DNA of 64,000 nt, taken from positions 62,001 through 126,000 of the forward strand of contig NZ_WHNW01000001.1 in NCBI RefSeq assembly GCF_009362845.1, written 5' to 3'. Each line of letters begins with the position of its first letter. The stretch's first letter is position 1. The stretch comes from Ostreibacterium oceani (GTDB lineage Bacteria; Pseudomonadota; Gammaproteobacteria; Cardiobacteriales; Ostreibacteriaceae). The notes under the pieces are model-generated. The model was not told the origin of the DNA. It saw only the letters and a list, made by a program, of their open reading frames with translations, and made no database searches. This document shows, in pieces, positions 44,999-54,812 of this stretch. The position numbers were made by a program, and so were the translations under genes.

Positions 44999-47592
44999 GG
45001 ATTTGCCTTAACGACGATATTGACTAATTTTTTCGGCACGACAATAACCTTGACAATCGTTTGGTCGGCAATAAATTTTTGGACATTTTCATTCGTGATG
45101 GCGAGGTCTTCGATGGTTTCGCGGGCGGCATCAACGCTTGCATGGATTTTGCCACGCATTTTCCCGTTAACTTGCACAACGAATTCGATTTCGCTTTGCA
45201 CTAGGGCGCTGTCATCGACTTGGGGCCAAGGGGTGTCGAGTATGTCGCCGTTAAAACCGAGTGCAGGCCACAAGGCGTGAGCAATATGCGGTGTAATAGG
45301 GGCGAGCAAACGCAGCAAAATATGATAAGCCTCGCAACGCAATGTATTAGATTCATTGTCTGTGCCGTCAAGGTCAGAAACCGCGTTGTAAATTTTCATA
45401 CAGGCTGATACGACTGTATTGAATTGCTGCTTTTCAAAATCGGCGTTGGCTTGTTGCAAGGTTTGATGGATTAAGCGCCGCGCGTTTTGCAGTTTGGTAT
45501 TGCCATACTGTGCTAAAGGGAAGGCTGACTGCGCGGATTGGATATGGGTTTGGTGCTTTTCGGCGTAATGCCACACTTTTTTTAAAAACTTGTGCGCGCC
45601 TTCTACGCCTGAATCAGACCATTCTAGCGACTGCTCTGGCGGTGCGGCAAAGGCAATAAACAAACGCACGGTGTCAGCGCCGTATTGCTCAATGAGTTGT
45701 TGTGGGTCGGCACCATTGTTTTTGGATTTTGACATTTTTTCGGTCTTGCCGATGGTGACGGGAAGTCCATCCGTTTTACAGATGGCGGCGGTGGCTTTGC
45801 CTTTGCTATCGTGCTGAATGTCTAGATTGTCGGGGTTGAAATAGGTTTTGGAACCATCGCTGTTGTCGCGGTAGTAAGTCGGTGCAACCACCATCCCTTG
45901 TGTCAATAGATTTTTAAACGGCTCATCGCTGCTGACTAAGCCCTCGTCACGTAGGAGTTTGTGGAAAAATCGTGCGTATAACAAGTGCAGAATTGCGTGC
46001 TCAATCCCACCAATATATTGATCGACAGGCAACCAATAATTGGCGCGTTCATCGAGCATGGCGTGGTGATTGTCTGGGCAAGTGTAGCGGGCATAATACC
46101 AAGATGATTCCATAAAAGTATCAAAGGTGTCGGTCTCGCGGGTAACGGCTTCGCCAGTGGCTGAGTTTGTCGTGTGTAAAAACTCAGGCATGTGCTTTAG
46201 TGGTGAACCACTGGCGCTGACCGTGACTGACTCAGGTAATCTAACGGGTAAGTCACTGTCAGGCACGGGCTCAGTGTCGCCCGCTTGGTTGAGATAAAAT
46301 GGAATCGGTGCGCCCCAGTAGCGCTGGCGAGAAACGCCCCAATCGCGTAAACGATAGTTGGTTTTTTTGCTGGCAAGGCCTTTGCTGATGAGTGTATCGG
46401 CAATGCGCGCAAACGCCGTGTCAAAATCGAGCCCACTGAATTCGCCTGAGTTAATGGTCGTGCCAACGTGGGTGTAGGCAGATTGCCAGTCAAAATCTGC
46501 TGGGGCTTGGATCACTGGATTAATGGGTAATTGGTATTTTTGTGCAAATTCAAAGTCGCGTTGGTCGTGCGCAGGTACCGCCATCACGGCCCCTGTGCCA
46601 TAAGACATTAAGACAAAGTTGGCGACCATAATGGGGATTTTTTCTTGTGTCAATGGGTGTGTTGCGTATAAACCCGTTGCCATGCCGAGTTTTTCCATGG
46701 TCTCCATATCGGCTTCGGCGGTTGAGGTTTGGGATATTTTGCGACAAAACTCAGCCAGCGTTGGGTCTTGTTCGCACTGGGCTTTGGCTAGCGGGTGATT
46801 GTATGCAATTGCCATATAAGTCACCCCATACAGGGTGTCGGGTCGGGTGGTGAATACCCGTAGTGTTTCGGTGCGGTCTGCGACGGCAAAATCGACTTCT
46901 AACCCAACCGATTGACCAATCCAATTGCGCTGCATGATTTTGACCTTTTCAGGCCACTCAAGGTCGGCATTATCCAAGCTGTGTAATAATTCATCCGCAT
47001 AATCAGTGATTTTAATAAACCATTGTGGGATTTCTTTTTTCTCAACGAGCGCGCCCGAACGCCAGCCACGGCCGTCGATGACTTGTTCGTTGGCGAGTAC
47101 CGTTTGATCGACAGGATCCCAGTTTACCTCGGATAATTTTTTGTAAACCAGTCCTTTTTCATACAAGCGGGTAAAAAACCATTGCTCCCAATGATAATAA
47201 CTGGGGTCGCAGGTGGCTATTTCGCGTGACCAATCATACCCAAAACCCAGTGTTTTGAGTTGTTGTTTCATATACGCGATATTGTCATAAGTCCATTGGG
47301 CGGGCGGCATGTTGTTTTTTATTGCGGCGCCTTCGGCAGGCAAACCAAAGGCATCCCAACCCATAGGCTGGAGTACGTTTTTGCCTTGCATTCGTTGATA
47401 GCGACTAATAATGTCACCTAGTGTGTAGTTGCGTACGTGGCCAATGTGCAGCTTGCCACTGGGGTAGGGGAACATACACAGGCAGTAGAATTTTTCTTTG
47501 TTGGGGTCTTCGGTGACTTTGAAACGGTCATTGTCTGCCCAGTCTTGCTGTGCTTGTTTTTCGATAGTAGCAAAGTGGTAGTTTTTTTCCAT
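44995..47592 (-). CDS. leuS: Leucine--tRNA ligase
   Basis: Class I synthetase charging tRNA-Leu. 865 aa (E. coli 860). HIGH motif is [17 protein letters not shown]; the CP1 editing domain spans about 220-415 ([29 protein letters not shown]); the catalytic loop is [10 protein letters not shown]; the anticodon-binding and C-terminal domains end in [16 protein letters not shown]. No anomalies. Upstream gene is lnt (104 bp gap); it overlaps lptE by 4 bp. Confidence 0.98.
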   Translation of the reverse strand: MEKNYHFATIEKQAQQDWADNDRFKVTEDPNKEKFYCLCMFPYPSGKLHIGHVRNYTLGDIISRYQRMQGKNVLQPMGWDAFGLPAEGAAIKNNMPPAQWTYDNIAYMKQQLKTLGFGYDWSREIATCDPSYYHWEQWFFTRLYEKGLVYKKLSEVNWDPVDQTVLANEQVIDGRGWRSGALVEKKEIPQWFIKITDYADELLHSLDNADLEWPEKVKIMQRNWIGQSVGLEVDFAVADRTETLRVFTTRPDTLYGVTYMAIAYNHPLAKAQCEQDPTLAEFCRKISQTSTAEADMETMEKLGMATGLYATHPLTQEKIPIMVANFVLMSYGTGAVMAVPAHDQRDFEFAQKYQLPINPVIQAPADFDWQSAYTHVGTTINSGEFSGLDFDTAFARIADTLISKGLASKKTNYRLRDWGVSRQRYWGAPIPFYLNQAGDTEPVPDSDLPVRLPESVTVSASGSPLKHMPEFLHTTNSATGEAVTRETDTFDTFMESSWYYARYTCPDNHHAMLDERANYWLPVDQYIGGIEHAILHLLYARFFHKLLRDEGLVSSDEPFKNLLTQGMVVAPTYYRDNSDGSKTYFNPDNLDIQHDSKGKATAAICKTDGLPVTIGKTEKMSKSKNNGADPQQLIEQYGADTVRLFIAFAAPPEQSLEWSDSGVEGAHKFLKKVWHYAEKHQTHIQSAQSAFPLAQYGNTKLQNARRLIHQTLQQANADFEKQQFNTVVSACMKIYNAVSDLDGTDNESNTLRCEAYHILLRLLAPITPHIAHALWPALGFNGDILDTPWPQVDDSALVQSEIEFVVQVNGKMRGKIHASVDAARETIEDLAITNENVQKFIADQTIVKVIVVPKKLVNIVVKANP

Positions 47593-47696
47593 AGGGATTA
47601 TAGGATTATCAATAGGTTATGGTTAGGTAATGAATGGTTTTCTGTGCAAGGTCTATGCTCTGCTCTGGTTATGCATCGGGCTGATTGCGCATCGGG

Positions 47697-49310
47697 CTAG
47701 TTACGCATCGCTCTAGTTACGCAGTGCATGATACCAATTATCATCAGGCTATACAATACTAACCCTAGGCGATCACCAAACCGACTGTATGGCGTAACGG
47801 CGTGGCTGGGTGTAAACTCACCAACGACCATGCCGCTGTCAAAGGCAGGTGTAGTCTGGGTGATTTGCCCATCGGCATCAATGATGGCGCTGATGCCATT
47901 GTTGGTGGCGCGAAGCATGGGTTTTTGATTTTCGATAGCACGCATACGCGCGATATTGAGGTGTTGTGGTTGTGCTTTTGAACGGCCAAACCAGCCGTCA
48001 TTGGACAAGTTGACGAGGGCTTGTGCTTGGCGAGCGTTTTGACGGATTTTATCGCCAAAGACAGCCTCAAAGCAAATGCTAGGCGCCAGCTCAATCCCCG
48101 CGACAGTAAACGCTGGCTGTACCGTTTCGCCCCGCGAAAAATCAGACATGGGGATGGTGACATAGTCTCTGAAAAAGTCAAAAAAACCGCGCATGGGCAG
48201 ATATTCACCAAAGGCCAATAAATGGGATTTGTAATAAAATTGATTGGTGTCAGCGATTGACTGTGCTGGTGCTTGAGTCGGTGCGAGTGTCTGAGTTGGT
48301 GCGGGTATTTGTTTGGCAGTTTGTGCAAAAATAGCATTATAAATGGTGATAAATTCATCGGTGGTATGCGGAACACCGCTAATAAAGTCAAATTGATAAT
48401 CGGTTTGCATTAATTGGATGCGTTCACGCACATAGGGCACTTGTTCGTAGAAATACGGAATGGCCGTCTCGGGCCAAACGACTAAATCAATGGCATCCGC
48501 GTGTTTTTCTAGTGCCGCTTGGGTCAGTCTGTCGTATTGGATAAGGCTTTGATCCATTGTTTCGGGGTCAAATTTCGTGATAACATCCATATTGCCTTGA
48601 ATCAAAGCGGCAGTGATTGGCGTTGGTGCTGGCTGGCCGATGACTGAACTAGCTGGTGGACGACTGACTAAGGCGATAGCAACCAGAACTGTCATCAGGT
48701 AAATGCCGATGGCAATGGTTTTGAGATTGTTTCTGATTTGTAGTTGGCATAGGGTGACAGTCATTAAAAGTAAAAAACTCACAAAAAATACGCCACCTAC
48801 GCGCGATAAGTAAGCCAGCGGTGTTTCAATGGTAGTATAGCCTAGCGATAACCACGGAAATCCAATAAAAAAAACACTGCGAACCCATTCTAATCCAGCA
48901 AAAACAGGGGCAATTAAGCACAGTCGATGATTGATTGATTTGGCGAGTTTGACGACCAAAAAACTGCCCAGCGCATAGTAGAGTGATAAATACAAAATAA
49001 CGCAAGCATTGGCAAATACTGCAAAATATAGCGGCGCACCGCCAAAAGCATCCATACTAATATAAATCCAATTTAGCCCATATCCGAATAGCCCTAAGCC
49101 AAAACAATAACCAAAAACAAGCGCAGATTTTGGCGATAAACGAACCAATAACCCACTAAAAATAGCCAGCACACTGAGCGCCGTGATTGTTGGCAGCCAC
49201 GTTAAGGCGATGTCATGCCTTGCATCAAAAGTCAGCGCCAAAATAAACCCCAACAATACGGCGATAACGTAGCGCCATTTGCTGTGGGTTAGCCGTGTGA
49301 TGCCTTGCAT
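47697..49310 (-). CDS. lnt: Apolipoprotein N-acyltransferase
   Basis: Inner-membrane enzyme that N-acylates the lipoprotein cysteine, the last step of lipoprotein maturation. About eight hydrophobic segments are followed by a nitrilase-like periplasmic domain with the catalytic triad: Glu281 (VVWPETAIPYF), Lys361 (YYKSHLLAFGEYLP) and Cys413 (SICFEAVFGD). Between them is an inserted Pro/Thr/Gln-rich loop (IPAPTQTLAPTQAPAQS, about 335-351). 537 aa against 512 in E. coli. It follows corC, as in most gammaproteobacteria. Confidence 0.96.
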   Translation of the reverse strand: MQGITRLTHSKWRYVIAVLLGFILALTFDARHDIALTWLPTITALSVLAIFSGLLVRLSPKSALVFGYCFGLGLFGYGLNWIYISMDAFGGAPLYFAVFANACVILYLSLYYALGSFLVVKLAKSINHRLCLIAPVFAGLEWVRSVFFIGFPWLSLGYTTIETPLAYLSRVGGVFFVSFLLLMTVTLCQLQIRNNLKTIAIGIYLMTVLVAIALVSRPPASSVIGQPAPTPITAALIQGNMDVITKFDPETMDQSLIQYDRLTQAALEKHADAIDLVVWPETAIPYFYEQVPYVRERIQLMQTDYQFDFISGVPHTTDEFITIYNAIFAQTAKQIPAPTQTLAPTQAPAQSIADTNQFYYKSHLLAFGEYLPMRGFFDFFRDYVTIPMSDFSRGETVQPAFTVAGIELAPSICFEAVFGDKIRQNARQAQALVNLSNDGWFGRSKAQPQHLNIARMRAIENQKPMLRATNNGISAIIDADGQITQTTPAFDSGMVVGEFTPSHAVTPYSRFGDRLGLVLYSLMIIGIMHCVTRAMRN

Positions 49311-49493
49311 AGCGTTTTGGGGTAAAGTTTGTTGGTGTAAGGCTTGTTGGTGTAAAGTACCAAGGACATGTTGCCCCGTGTCGTTGCCGTTTTTTCCATC
49401 GTTTTTGCGATGACCTTTGCCATGGTTTTTGCCGCCATTTTTGCAACGGTTTTTGCGATGGTTTTTGCGAAACCCAATCGGCAGAAAACAGGA

Positions 49494-50390
49494 TTATTTG
49501 GCATCAGTGTCTGGGTCGTTCAGTGGCGGGTTGTTCAGTAGTGGATTGTCAGGCGGTGGGTTATCTAGCGGCGGCTTGACAACCAGCGCTAAAATACGCC
49601 GTTCATCGGCCTCTTTGACGATAAAGTCAAAACCAGCGAGGCAGATTCGTTCGCCTTGGTTCGGCACATAGCCAAATTGGCTAAGGATTTGTCCGCCAAT
49701 GGTATCCGTCTGGTCGGCATCGAATTGGCTGGCGAAAAAATCATTGAAATCATCAACCTCGGTGAGTGCGTTGACCCAATAGCTGGTGTTATCCAGTTTT
49801 TTAATTTGCTCACCCACACTCAAATCATACTCATCATCAATGTCACCGACAATTTCTTCGAGGACATCTTCGATAGTGACTAAGCCTGAAACATCACCGT
49901 ATTCATTGGTTACGATGACCATATGCACCCGCTGAAAACGAAATTCACGTAGCAAAATGTCTAGCGGCTTGGACTCTGGGATGAGCTTGACTGGGCGCAT
50001 AATTTGCTGGATGTCAAATGAAATGCCCTGCTGGTACACGTAATTGAGTAGGTCTTTGGCAAGTAAAATGCCGATGATTTCGTCATTGTGCTCAATAGGA
50101 AAGCGTGAGTGTCCACTGACCATCACTGCATCGATGATTTGGTCAAAGGTTAGCTCAGGGGAGACGGTGACCATCTGAGATTTTGGAATCATCACATCGC
50201 GTACCCGTTGCTCTGAAACGGATAATACACCTGCCATCATGGCGGCTTCTTCGTGGTCGATGATATTGTTGTCTTGTGCTTCTTGGAGGTATTCTCGCAA
50301 GTCCGCTTTGCTGTTTTGTTTCGTCAGCCATTGGCTGAGTTTTTGTAAAAAGTTACGTTGCGTCCTCGACGGAGGCTGGTCATCATTCAT
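49494..50390 (-). CDS. corC: CBS-domain protein CorC (HlyC/CorC family)
   Basis: Cytoplasmic partner associated with magnesium/cobalt efflux and, by its genomic link, with lnt. Two CBS domains (VRDVMIPKSQMV ... ILLAKDLLNYV; IMRPVKLIPESKPLDILLREF ... GLVTIEDVLEEIVGDIDDEYD) are followed by the CorC/HlyC C-terminal domain. 298 aa, with the last 25 residues a low-complexity Asn/Pro tail (LDNPPPDNPLLNN). The 183-bp gap to lnt contains TTTTTGCGATGG-like repeats. Confidence 0.95.
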   Translation of the reverse strand: MNDDQPPSRTQRNFLQKLSQWLTKQNSKADLREYLQEAQDNNIIDHEEAAMMAGVLSVSEQRVRDVMIPKSQMVTVSPELTFDQIIDAVMVSGHSRFPIEHNDEIIGILLAKDLLNYVYQQGISFDIQQIMRPVKLIPESKPLDILLREFRFQRVHMVIVTNEYGDVSGLVTIEDVLEEIVGDIDDEYDLSVGEQIKKLDNTSYWVNALTEVDDFNDFFASQFDADQTDTIGGQILSQFGYVPNQGERICLAGFDFIVKEADERRILALVVKPPLDNPPPDNPLLNNPPLNDPDTDAK

Positions 50391-50490
50391 TATTGGGTTG
50401 CTCAGTTGTTAAACACAGCGATATATTTTAAACGGTTTTTCGCTATTTGCCTATAACATCTCGCACTATTTGCGCAAAAAATATCCATGC

Positions 50491-52281
50491 TTAGTCGCTT
50501 GGCGATTTTTGTGTGGCGTTTTCTTGGTCTCTTAGCATGGTGAGCATGTCAAAATAATAATCAAATAATGCCTGCTGATGCAAGACACCAAGGAGTACGG
50601 GGTTGTTCTCGCCGTCTACGATAGGGAGAAAAGGGGCATTGGTTTTTTTCATGGCTTGCAGGGCTTGCCAGACAGAAGTCGTTGGGTACAGATGGTTATC
50701 CGCAGGGTTGGTGGCTGCGACGAGATCTGTATCGTCTGGATGGTCTAGCTGGAATAATTTTAAATCCAAAAAATGCAATTCGCCAAGCAGATTATTATCC
50801 TCATCAATTACAAAAGCCGTCTCTGCGTTGTTATCCGCCATTTGCGTTTCTGCTTGTTTGAGTGAGGTGGCTTGGTCAATGCTGAGTTGGTCGTGCGAAA
50901 TCAATGAATAAATGCTGTGGGTTTCTGCATAGCGTTGGTCGCGTCCAGCGTCGACGTCAAATCCTCGTGATTTTAACAGGACATCAAAATAAGAACTAGT
51001 CCCCATAAAACGAAACGATACGATATTGGCGATAACGACCGCTATCATCACGACGCTAATGATGTGGAAATTGCCTGTTAATTCGATGGTAATGACGATC
51101 ATGGTAATGGGGGCACCCAGCACTGAGCTAAGCATCGCTGCCATGGTCGTTAGAATGAGTATTTGTGGGTCTTGAATTTGATAAGGCGAATAAGTGTTAA
51201 CTAGTGTAACCAACAGCCCACCAAGGGCAAGCCCGATAAAAATCGCACCGCCAAATATACCGCCAGGCACACCAAAACCAATAGCGGCAACGGTTGCGAT
51301 AAATTTGAGCACAAACAGCACCAATAAAATGCTGACTAAAGTTAGTTCGGCTTGGATGATTTGTTGTTGCGCACTGGTGTTTACCCCGGCAATTTGTGGG
51401 TAAAACGCAATAATTAGCGCCGTAATGCTCGCGGCAATCAAGAGCTGCCGGACATGGGAAATCTGTCGTTGGTGACAAAATCGCTGTACGTGCAGAATCG
51501 AGCGAATCAGAAAAATGCCAACCAGTGCGGCCACTGCCCCCGCGATGGCGGCGAATAAGTAATGGCTGGGGATAGGGGTAAATGCCGCTCCCATATCAAA
51601 AACAATAGTCCGTTCAAAAAAATAGTGACTAATGGTATAAGCCGTTACGGCGGCAATCGTAATGGGTGCAAAAGCACGTACGGAAAAAAAACGAAAAAGG
51701 ACTTCGTGTACAAATAAAACCGCTGCTAACGGCGCATGAAATAGTGCCGCAATTGCCGCCGCTGCCCCTGCACCCAAGCTAATATGCACAAATTGTGGGT
51801 GTATCCATTTGACTTTATGCGCCCAATAACCAATCCCTGCGCCTAATTGCACGCTAGGGACATAGTGCCCAACGGAAAACCCCAGCCCGATAGAGAAAAT
51901 TGACGCGACTGCACCCAAGACACAGGCCGAGGCATTGATTTTCCCTTGATTGGTGTGAATGCCCGTAATTAAATCGGCTGGATTGTGTTGGCGTTTTTCA
52001 GGGATTCGGTTAATCAGTAAATAAATAAACGGAACCGCTAAAAAAGGACCAGTGGCATAAATCAACGATTGATTGATACTAATCCACTGGGGTAGTTGCT
52101 GAGATAACTGCTGAGATAGGTGCTCAGTCAACGCCTGCCAATACACGGATAAGTGAATAAAGGCAAATTCGTAGCCTGCCGTGATAATGGCAATCACGGC
52201 CCCTAGCAATACCGAAAAAACAATAATGCCTAGGCTGTTTTGCAGCGTAGAAAATGACGGTAAGCGGTTAGTGGTTGACAT
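50491..52281 (-). CDS. Divergent ClC-family chloride channel/transporter with CBS domains
   Basis: Membrane protein of 596 aa with a ClC-type hydrophobic domain and a C-terminal CBS pair (about 450-575). The fold is recognisable from SLGAGAAAAIAALFHAPLAAVLFVHEVL and GFGVPGGIFGGAIFIG. The anion-filter motifs are altered: the GREGP motif carrying the gating glutamate reads GHYVP (residues 138-142), the GSGIP site reads RQHNP, and GIFAP reads GIFGG. This suggests a changed ion or mechanism (channel-like rather than 2:1 exchange). 100 bp upstream of corC on the same strand. Confidence 0.85.
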   Translation of the reverse strand: MSTTNRLPSFSTLQNSLGIIVFSVLLGAVIAIITAGYEFAFIHLSVYWQALTEHLSQQLSQQLPQWISINQSLIYATGPFLAVPFIYLLINRIPEKRQHNPADLITGIHTNQGKINASACVLGAVASIFSIGLGFSVGHYVPSVQLGAGIGYWAHKVKWIHPQFVHISLGAGAAAAIAALFHAPLAAVLFVHEVLFRFFSVRAFAPITIAAVTAYTISHYFFERTIVFDMGAAFTPIPSHYLFAAIAGAVAALVGIFLIRSILHVQRFCHQRQISHVRQLLIAASITALIIAFYPQIAGVNTSAQQQIIQAELTLVSILLVLFVLKFIATVAAIGFGVPGGIFGGAIFIGLALGGLLVTLVNTYSPYQIQDPQILILTTMAAMLSSVLGAPITMIVITIELTGNFHIISVVMIAVVIANIVSFRFMGTSSYFDVLLKSRGFDVDAGRDQRYAETHSIYSLISHDQLSIDQATSLKQAETQMADNNAETAFVIDEDNNLLGELHFLDLKLFQLDHPDDTDLVAATNPADNHLYPTTSVWQALQAMKKTNAPFLPIVDGENNPVLLGVLHQQALFDYYFDMLTMLRDQENATQKSPSD

Positions 52282-52312
52282 TGGGTTATTGTATGCTAGA
52301 TAGGCATTAAGT

Positions 52313-52364
52313 CAAACCACTCAAGCAAACCACTCAAGCAAACCACTCAAGCAAACCACTCAAG
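52313..52364 (+). repeat. 13-bp tandem array upstream of the DMT transporter
   Basis: Four exact copies of CAAACCACTCAAG in the divergent gap between the ClC gene and the EamA transporter. Confidence 0.95.
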
Positions 52365-52512
52365 CATAGCCTGGTATGTGTTTTCTATCTGCGATGTCGA
52401 TACTTGATTATAACGCGTGGATAGTATTGGCGTTTGTCAATTAGGCTGTTACAATTGATTTTGGTCTAAGTTTTTATTATTTCCTTGTTGCACAGCCTGT
52501 GAGTGTGAGTGT

Positions 52513-53376
52513 ATGCCGATAAATCAGCCTTTGTTATTGTTAGCGATTGGTGCCGTCTTGTTTGGGTCGGGGGGGCTGTTGGTTGCTTTTATTGATCTCA
52601 GCTCATCGGCGATTGCGTTTTATCGTATGGCGGTTGCTGCATTGGTCTTTGCGTTACTCATGCGAATGCGAAACGAATCCTTTGCCATTAATGGGTTTGC
52701 GTTGCTGTTTGCGGGGCTTTCGGGCGTTTTTTTGGCGATTGACCTGATTTTGTGGCATGAGAGTATTAAAACCATCGGCCCAGGCATCGCAACGACCTTA
52801 AATAGCCTGCAAGTCTTTTTTATGGCGGCTTTTGGTTTGTTGCTCTATCAAGAAAAGCCCTCGATGCGGTTGTTAGTCGCATTGGTGTTGTGCTTTTTGG
52901 GGGTGGTGTTGCTGTGTGGTATCGAAATCCAACAAACGGATCAAGGCTTTTATGGCGTAATGGTCGGTGTGTTATCGGCGGTGGCGTTTGCTGTCTCTAT
53001 GTTATTTCTTAAAACCGTTGCCTTGCATCAAAAGCGTAGCTTGTACAATACGGTTTTTTATGCGTCGATGATGGGCGCGAGCTTTATCGCTGTTTATGGC
53101 GCGCTGAGTTTTGATGATTTTCGCATACCTAATGTCAGTACCTTGTTACTGGTTGTCTGTTATGGCGCGATTATTCATGTGATGGGGTGGTTTTTGATGG
53201 CAAAATCTATTCCGCAGCTACCGTTGGCTTTGGTTGGGATGGTGATGTGCTTGGAACCTGTGGTTGCTTTTGTTGCCGATGTGGCGTTGTTGCAAAAACA
53301 TATCGCCGCGATTCAGTACGTAGGTGCTGTGTTGGTTATTTTATCCATTGTGATGCATTCGCTTAAAAAACGATAA
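52513..53376 (+). CDS. EamA/DMT superfamily transporter
   Basis: Inner-membrane drug/metabolite transporter of 287 aa with ten hydrophobic segments in two EamA repeats. The first repeat includes IDLSSSAIAFYRMAVAALVFALLM and SIKTIGPGIATTLNSLQVFFMAAFG, the second MAKSIPQLPLALVGMVMCLEPVVAFVADVALL. Exporters of amino acids or other metabolites are common in this family; substrate unknown. Divergent from the ClC gene; 108 bp before the folate gene. Confidence 0.9.
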   Translation: MPINQPLLLLAIGAVLFGSGGLLVAFIDLSSSAIAFYRMAVAALVFALLMRMRNESFAINGFALLFAGLSGVFLAIDLILWHESIKTIGPGIATTLNSLQVFFMAAFGLLLYQEKPSMRLLVALVLCFLGVVLLCGIEIQQTDQGFYGVMVGVLSAVAFAVSMLFLKTVALHQKRSLYNTVFYASMMGASFIAVYGALSFDDFRIPNVSTLLLVVCYGAIIHVMGWFLMAKSIPQLPLALVGMVMCLEPVVAFVADVALLQKHIAAIQYVGAVLVILSIVMHSLKKR

Positions 53377-53484
53377 CCGTAAAACAATGATTACTTATGC
53401 GATAAGCCAAAATGCGATAAGCCAAAATAAATGACCAGCATCACTAAAAACAAATGATAAACGAATAAACAATGGGCTAACACA

Positions 53485-54078
53485 ATGGAAATACAGACAC
53501 AAAAAACCATACGCACCAATAAACGCCAAGCGAGAAACAATCTACCACCCGCCGAAAAAATCGCCGCGGCCGATAAGATTTGCGCGCAACTCATCAAGCT
53601 GCCTGCTTTTGTAGCAGCGCAACAGGTTGCGTGCTATCTGTCGATGCCAGAAGAGGTAACGGTAATGCCCGTAATAGACGCGTGTTGGGCGCTGGGTAAA
53701 AGCGTCTATTTGCCAGTGACGATGGCTTGGAAAACGCCGTTACAGTTTGTTAAATACGTGCCTGATATGCCACTGACAAAAGATGCCATCGGCATGGATA
53801 TACCTGATGCCAATCCTGCGGATTATGTGTTAGCAGACGACATCGATTTGATTGTCACGCCATTGGTAGCCTTTGACCAGTCTTGCAATCGGATTGGCAT
53901 GGGGGGTGGCTTTTATGACCGCACGTTTGCGTTTAAAAAGCGTGCGCCAATGGTCGCCCCTGTATTGGTTGGCGTGGCCTTTGACATACAGCGAACAACC
54001 CAGCCCATCGAGGTCAACGAATGGGATGTTAGCCCCGATTATATTATTAGTGAAAAAGCCGTTTATACGAGCGCTTAA
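53485..54078 (+). CDS. 5-formyltetrahydrofolate cyclo-ligase
   Basis: ATP-dependent conversion of 5-formyl-THF to 5,10-methenyl-THF (YgfA/FAU1/MTHFS). 197 aa. The basic N terminus TIRTNKRQARNNLPPAEK binds phosphate, and the family signature LIVTPLVAFDQSCNRIGMGGGFYDRTF is intact, followed by GVAFDIQ and WDVSPDYIISEKAVY. In many relatives it lies next to zapA and 6S RNA; neither is seen here. Upstream gap holds GCGATAAGCCAAAAT duplicated. Confidence 0.94.
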   Translation: MEIQTQKTIRTNKRQARNNLPPAEKIAAADKICAQLIKLPAFVAAQQVACYLSMPEEVTVMPVIDACWALGKSVYLPVTMAWKTPLQFVKYVPDMPLTKDAIGMDIPDANPADYVLADDIDLIVTPLVAFDQSCNRIGMGGGFYDRTFAFKKRAPMVAPVLVGVAFDIQRTTQPIEVNEWDVSPDYIISEKAVYTSA

Positions 54079-54217
54079 GTGGATGTTGCCTGAATGCGAG
54101 TTTGATGCGAGGTGACTCATCGAGCGAGAAGCTGAAAACAGCGCGTGGATTGCTTAGCACTTAGCGGTGTAAAATTATGTTATAATGTAGAAGATTAATA
54201 AGTAATGGCGCATAAAT

Positions 54218-54502
54218 ATGATTGAGTTTTTAATAGTAGTTTTAGTGATGTTGTTGATGATGGCTATGATGGGTGTCGGTGTGATGTTTAAACGCAAACC
54301 CATTAGTGGTAGCTGTGGCGGCTTAGGTAACGCGGGGATTGAGAAAGCCTGTGATTGTGACAAACCCTGCGATGAAAAATTAGCAGCGATGTCAGAGGCA
54401 AATGCATTACCTAATCAAGCGGCATCTAGTCAAGCGGCATCAAATCAAACAAATACACGACAAAAGATTATTGCTGCTCGCCCAATTGACCCGATAAACT
54501 AG
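54218..54502 (+). CDS. nqrM: Na+-translocating NADH:quinone reductase maturation factor NqrM
   Basis: Small membrane-anchored protein needed for insertion of iron into Na+-NQR (formerly DUF539). 94 aa: an N-terminal hydrophobic helix (2-22), then the family signature SGSCGGLGNAGIEKACDCDKPC with cysteines 33, 45, 47 and 51, and a Ser/Gln/Asn-rich tail. It implies that the organism has a sodium-pumping NQR, consistent with sodium-driven TRAP transport. The nqrABCDEF genes are not in this window. Confidence 0.93.
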   Translation: MIEFLIVVLVMLLMMAMMGVGVMFKRKPISGSCGGLGNAGIEKACDCDKPCDEKLAAMSEANALPNQAASSQAASNQTNTRQKIIAARPIDPIN

Positions 54503-54812
54503 GCGATAAGCTAGGATTCGGTTATTGGATACGTTATACTAGCCGCAGTAATAAAAATAATACGTAAATAAAATAAAAAGCGAGCGCGAGTAATCACTAA
54601 TATTTCCGCTAATGATCTGCTGAGTTATTTGTTTAATCATCTGGTTAATCTTCTGGTTGATTATCTGGTTAAGCATAGCGGAGCAGAGATACAGGGAGCA
54701 GGAATTACATTGTGCCGATACCAAACCAAAGCGCCTGCGCGATTGGTTTTTCTAGTCATCATTTGTAAGCTTTGTTAGAATACGAAACACTTTTTCTGTC
54801 GAGTCGGTACAA
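54503..54812. other. nqrM/bamA intergenic region
   Basis: 310 bp. TTAATCATCTGG/TTAATCTTCTGG/TTGATTATCTGG imperfect 12-bp repeats lie at about 54633-54670, and a terminator at 54723-54751. No sigma-E promoter for bamA was recognised. Confidence 0.65.
54723..54753 (+). terminator. Rho-independent terminator upstream of bamA
   Basis: AAACCAA-A-GCGC-CT-GCGC-GA-TTGGTTT stem (54723-54749) with extra T residues after it. It separates the folate/nqrM transcripts from bamA. Confidence 0.6.

Noticed and set aside
53377-53484. 6S RNA next to the 5-formyl-THF cyclo-ligase gene, as in many gammaproteobacteria
   Set aside because: The gap is only 108 bp and largely repeated; there is no room for or trace of the 6S structure.
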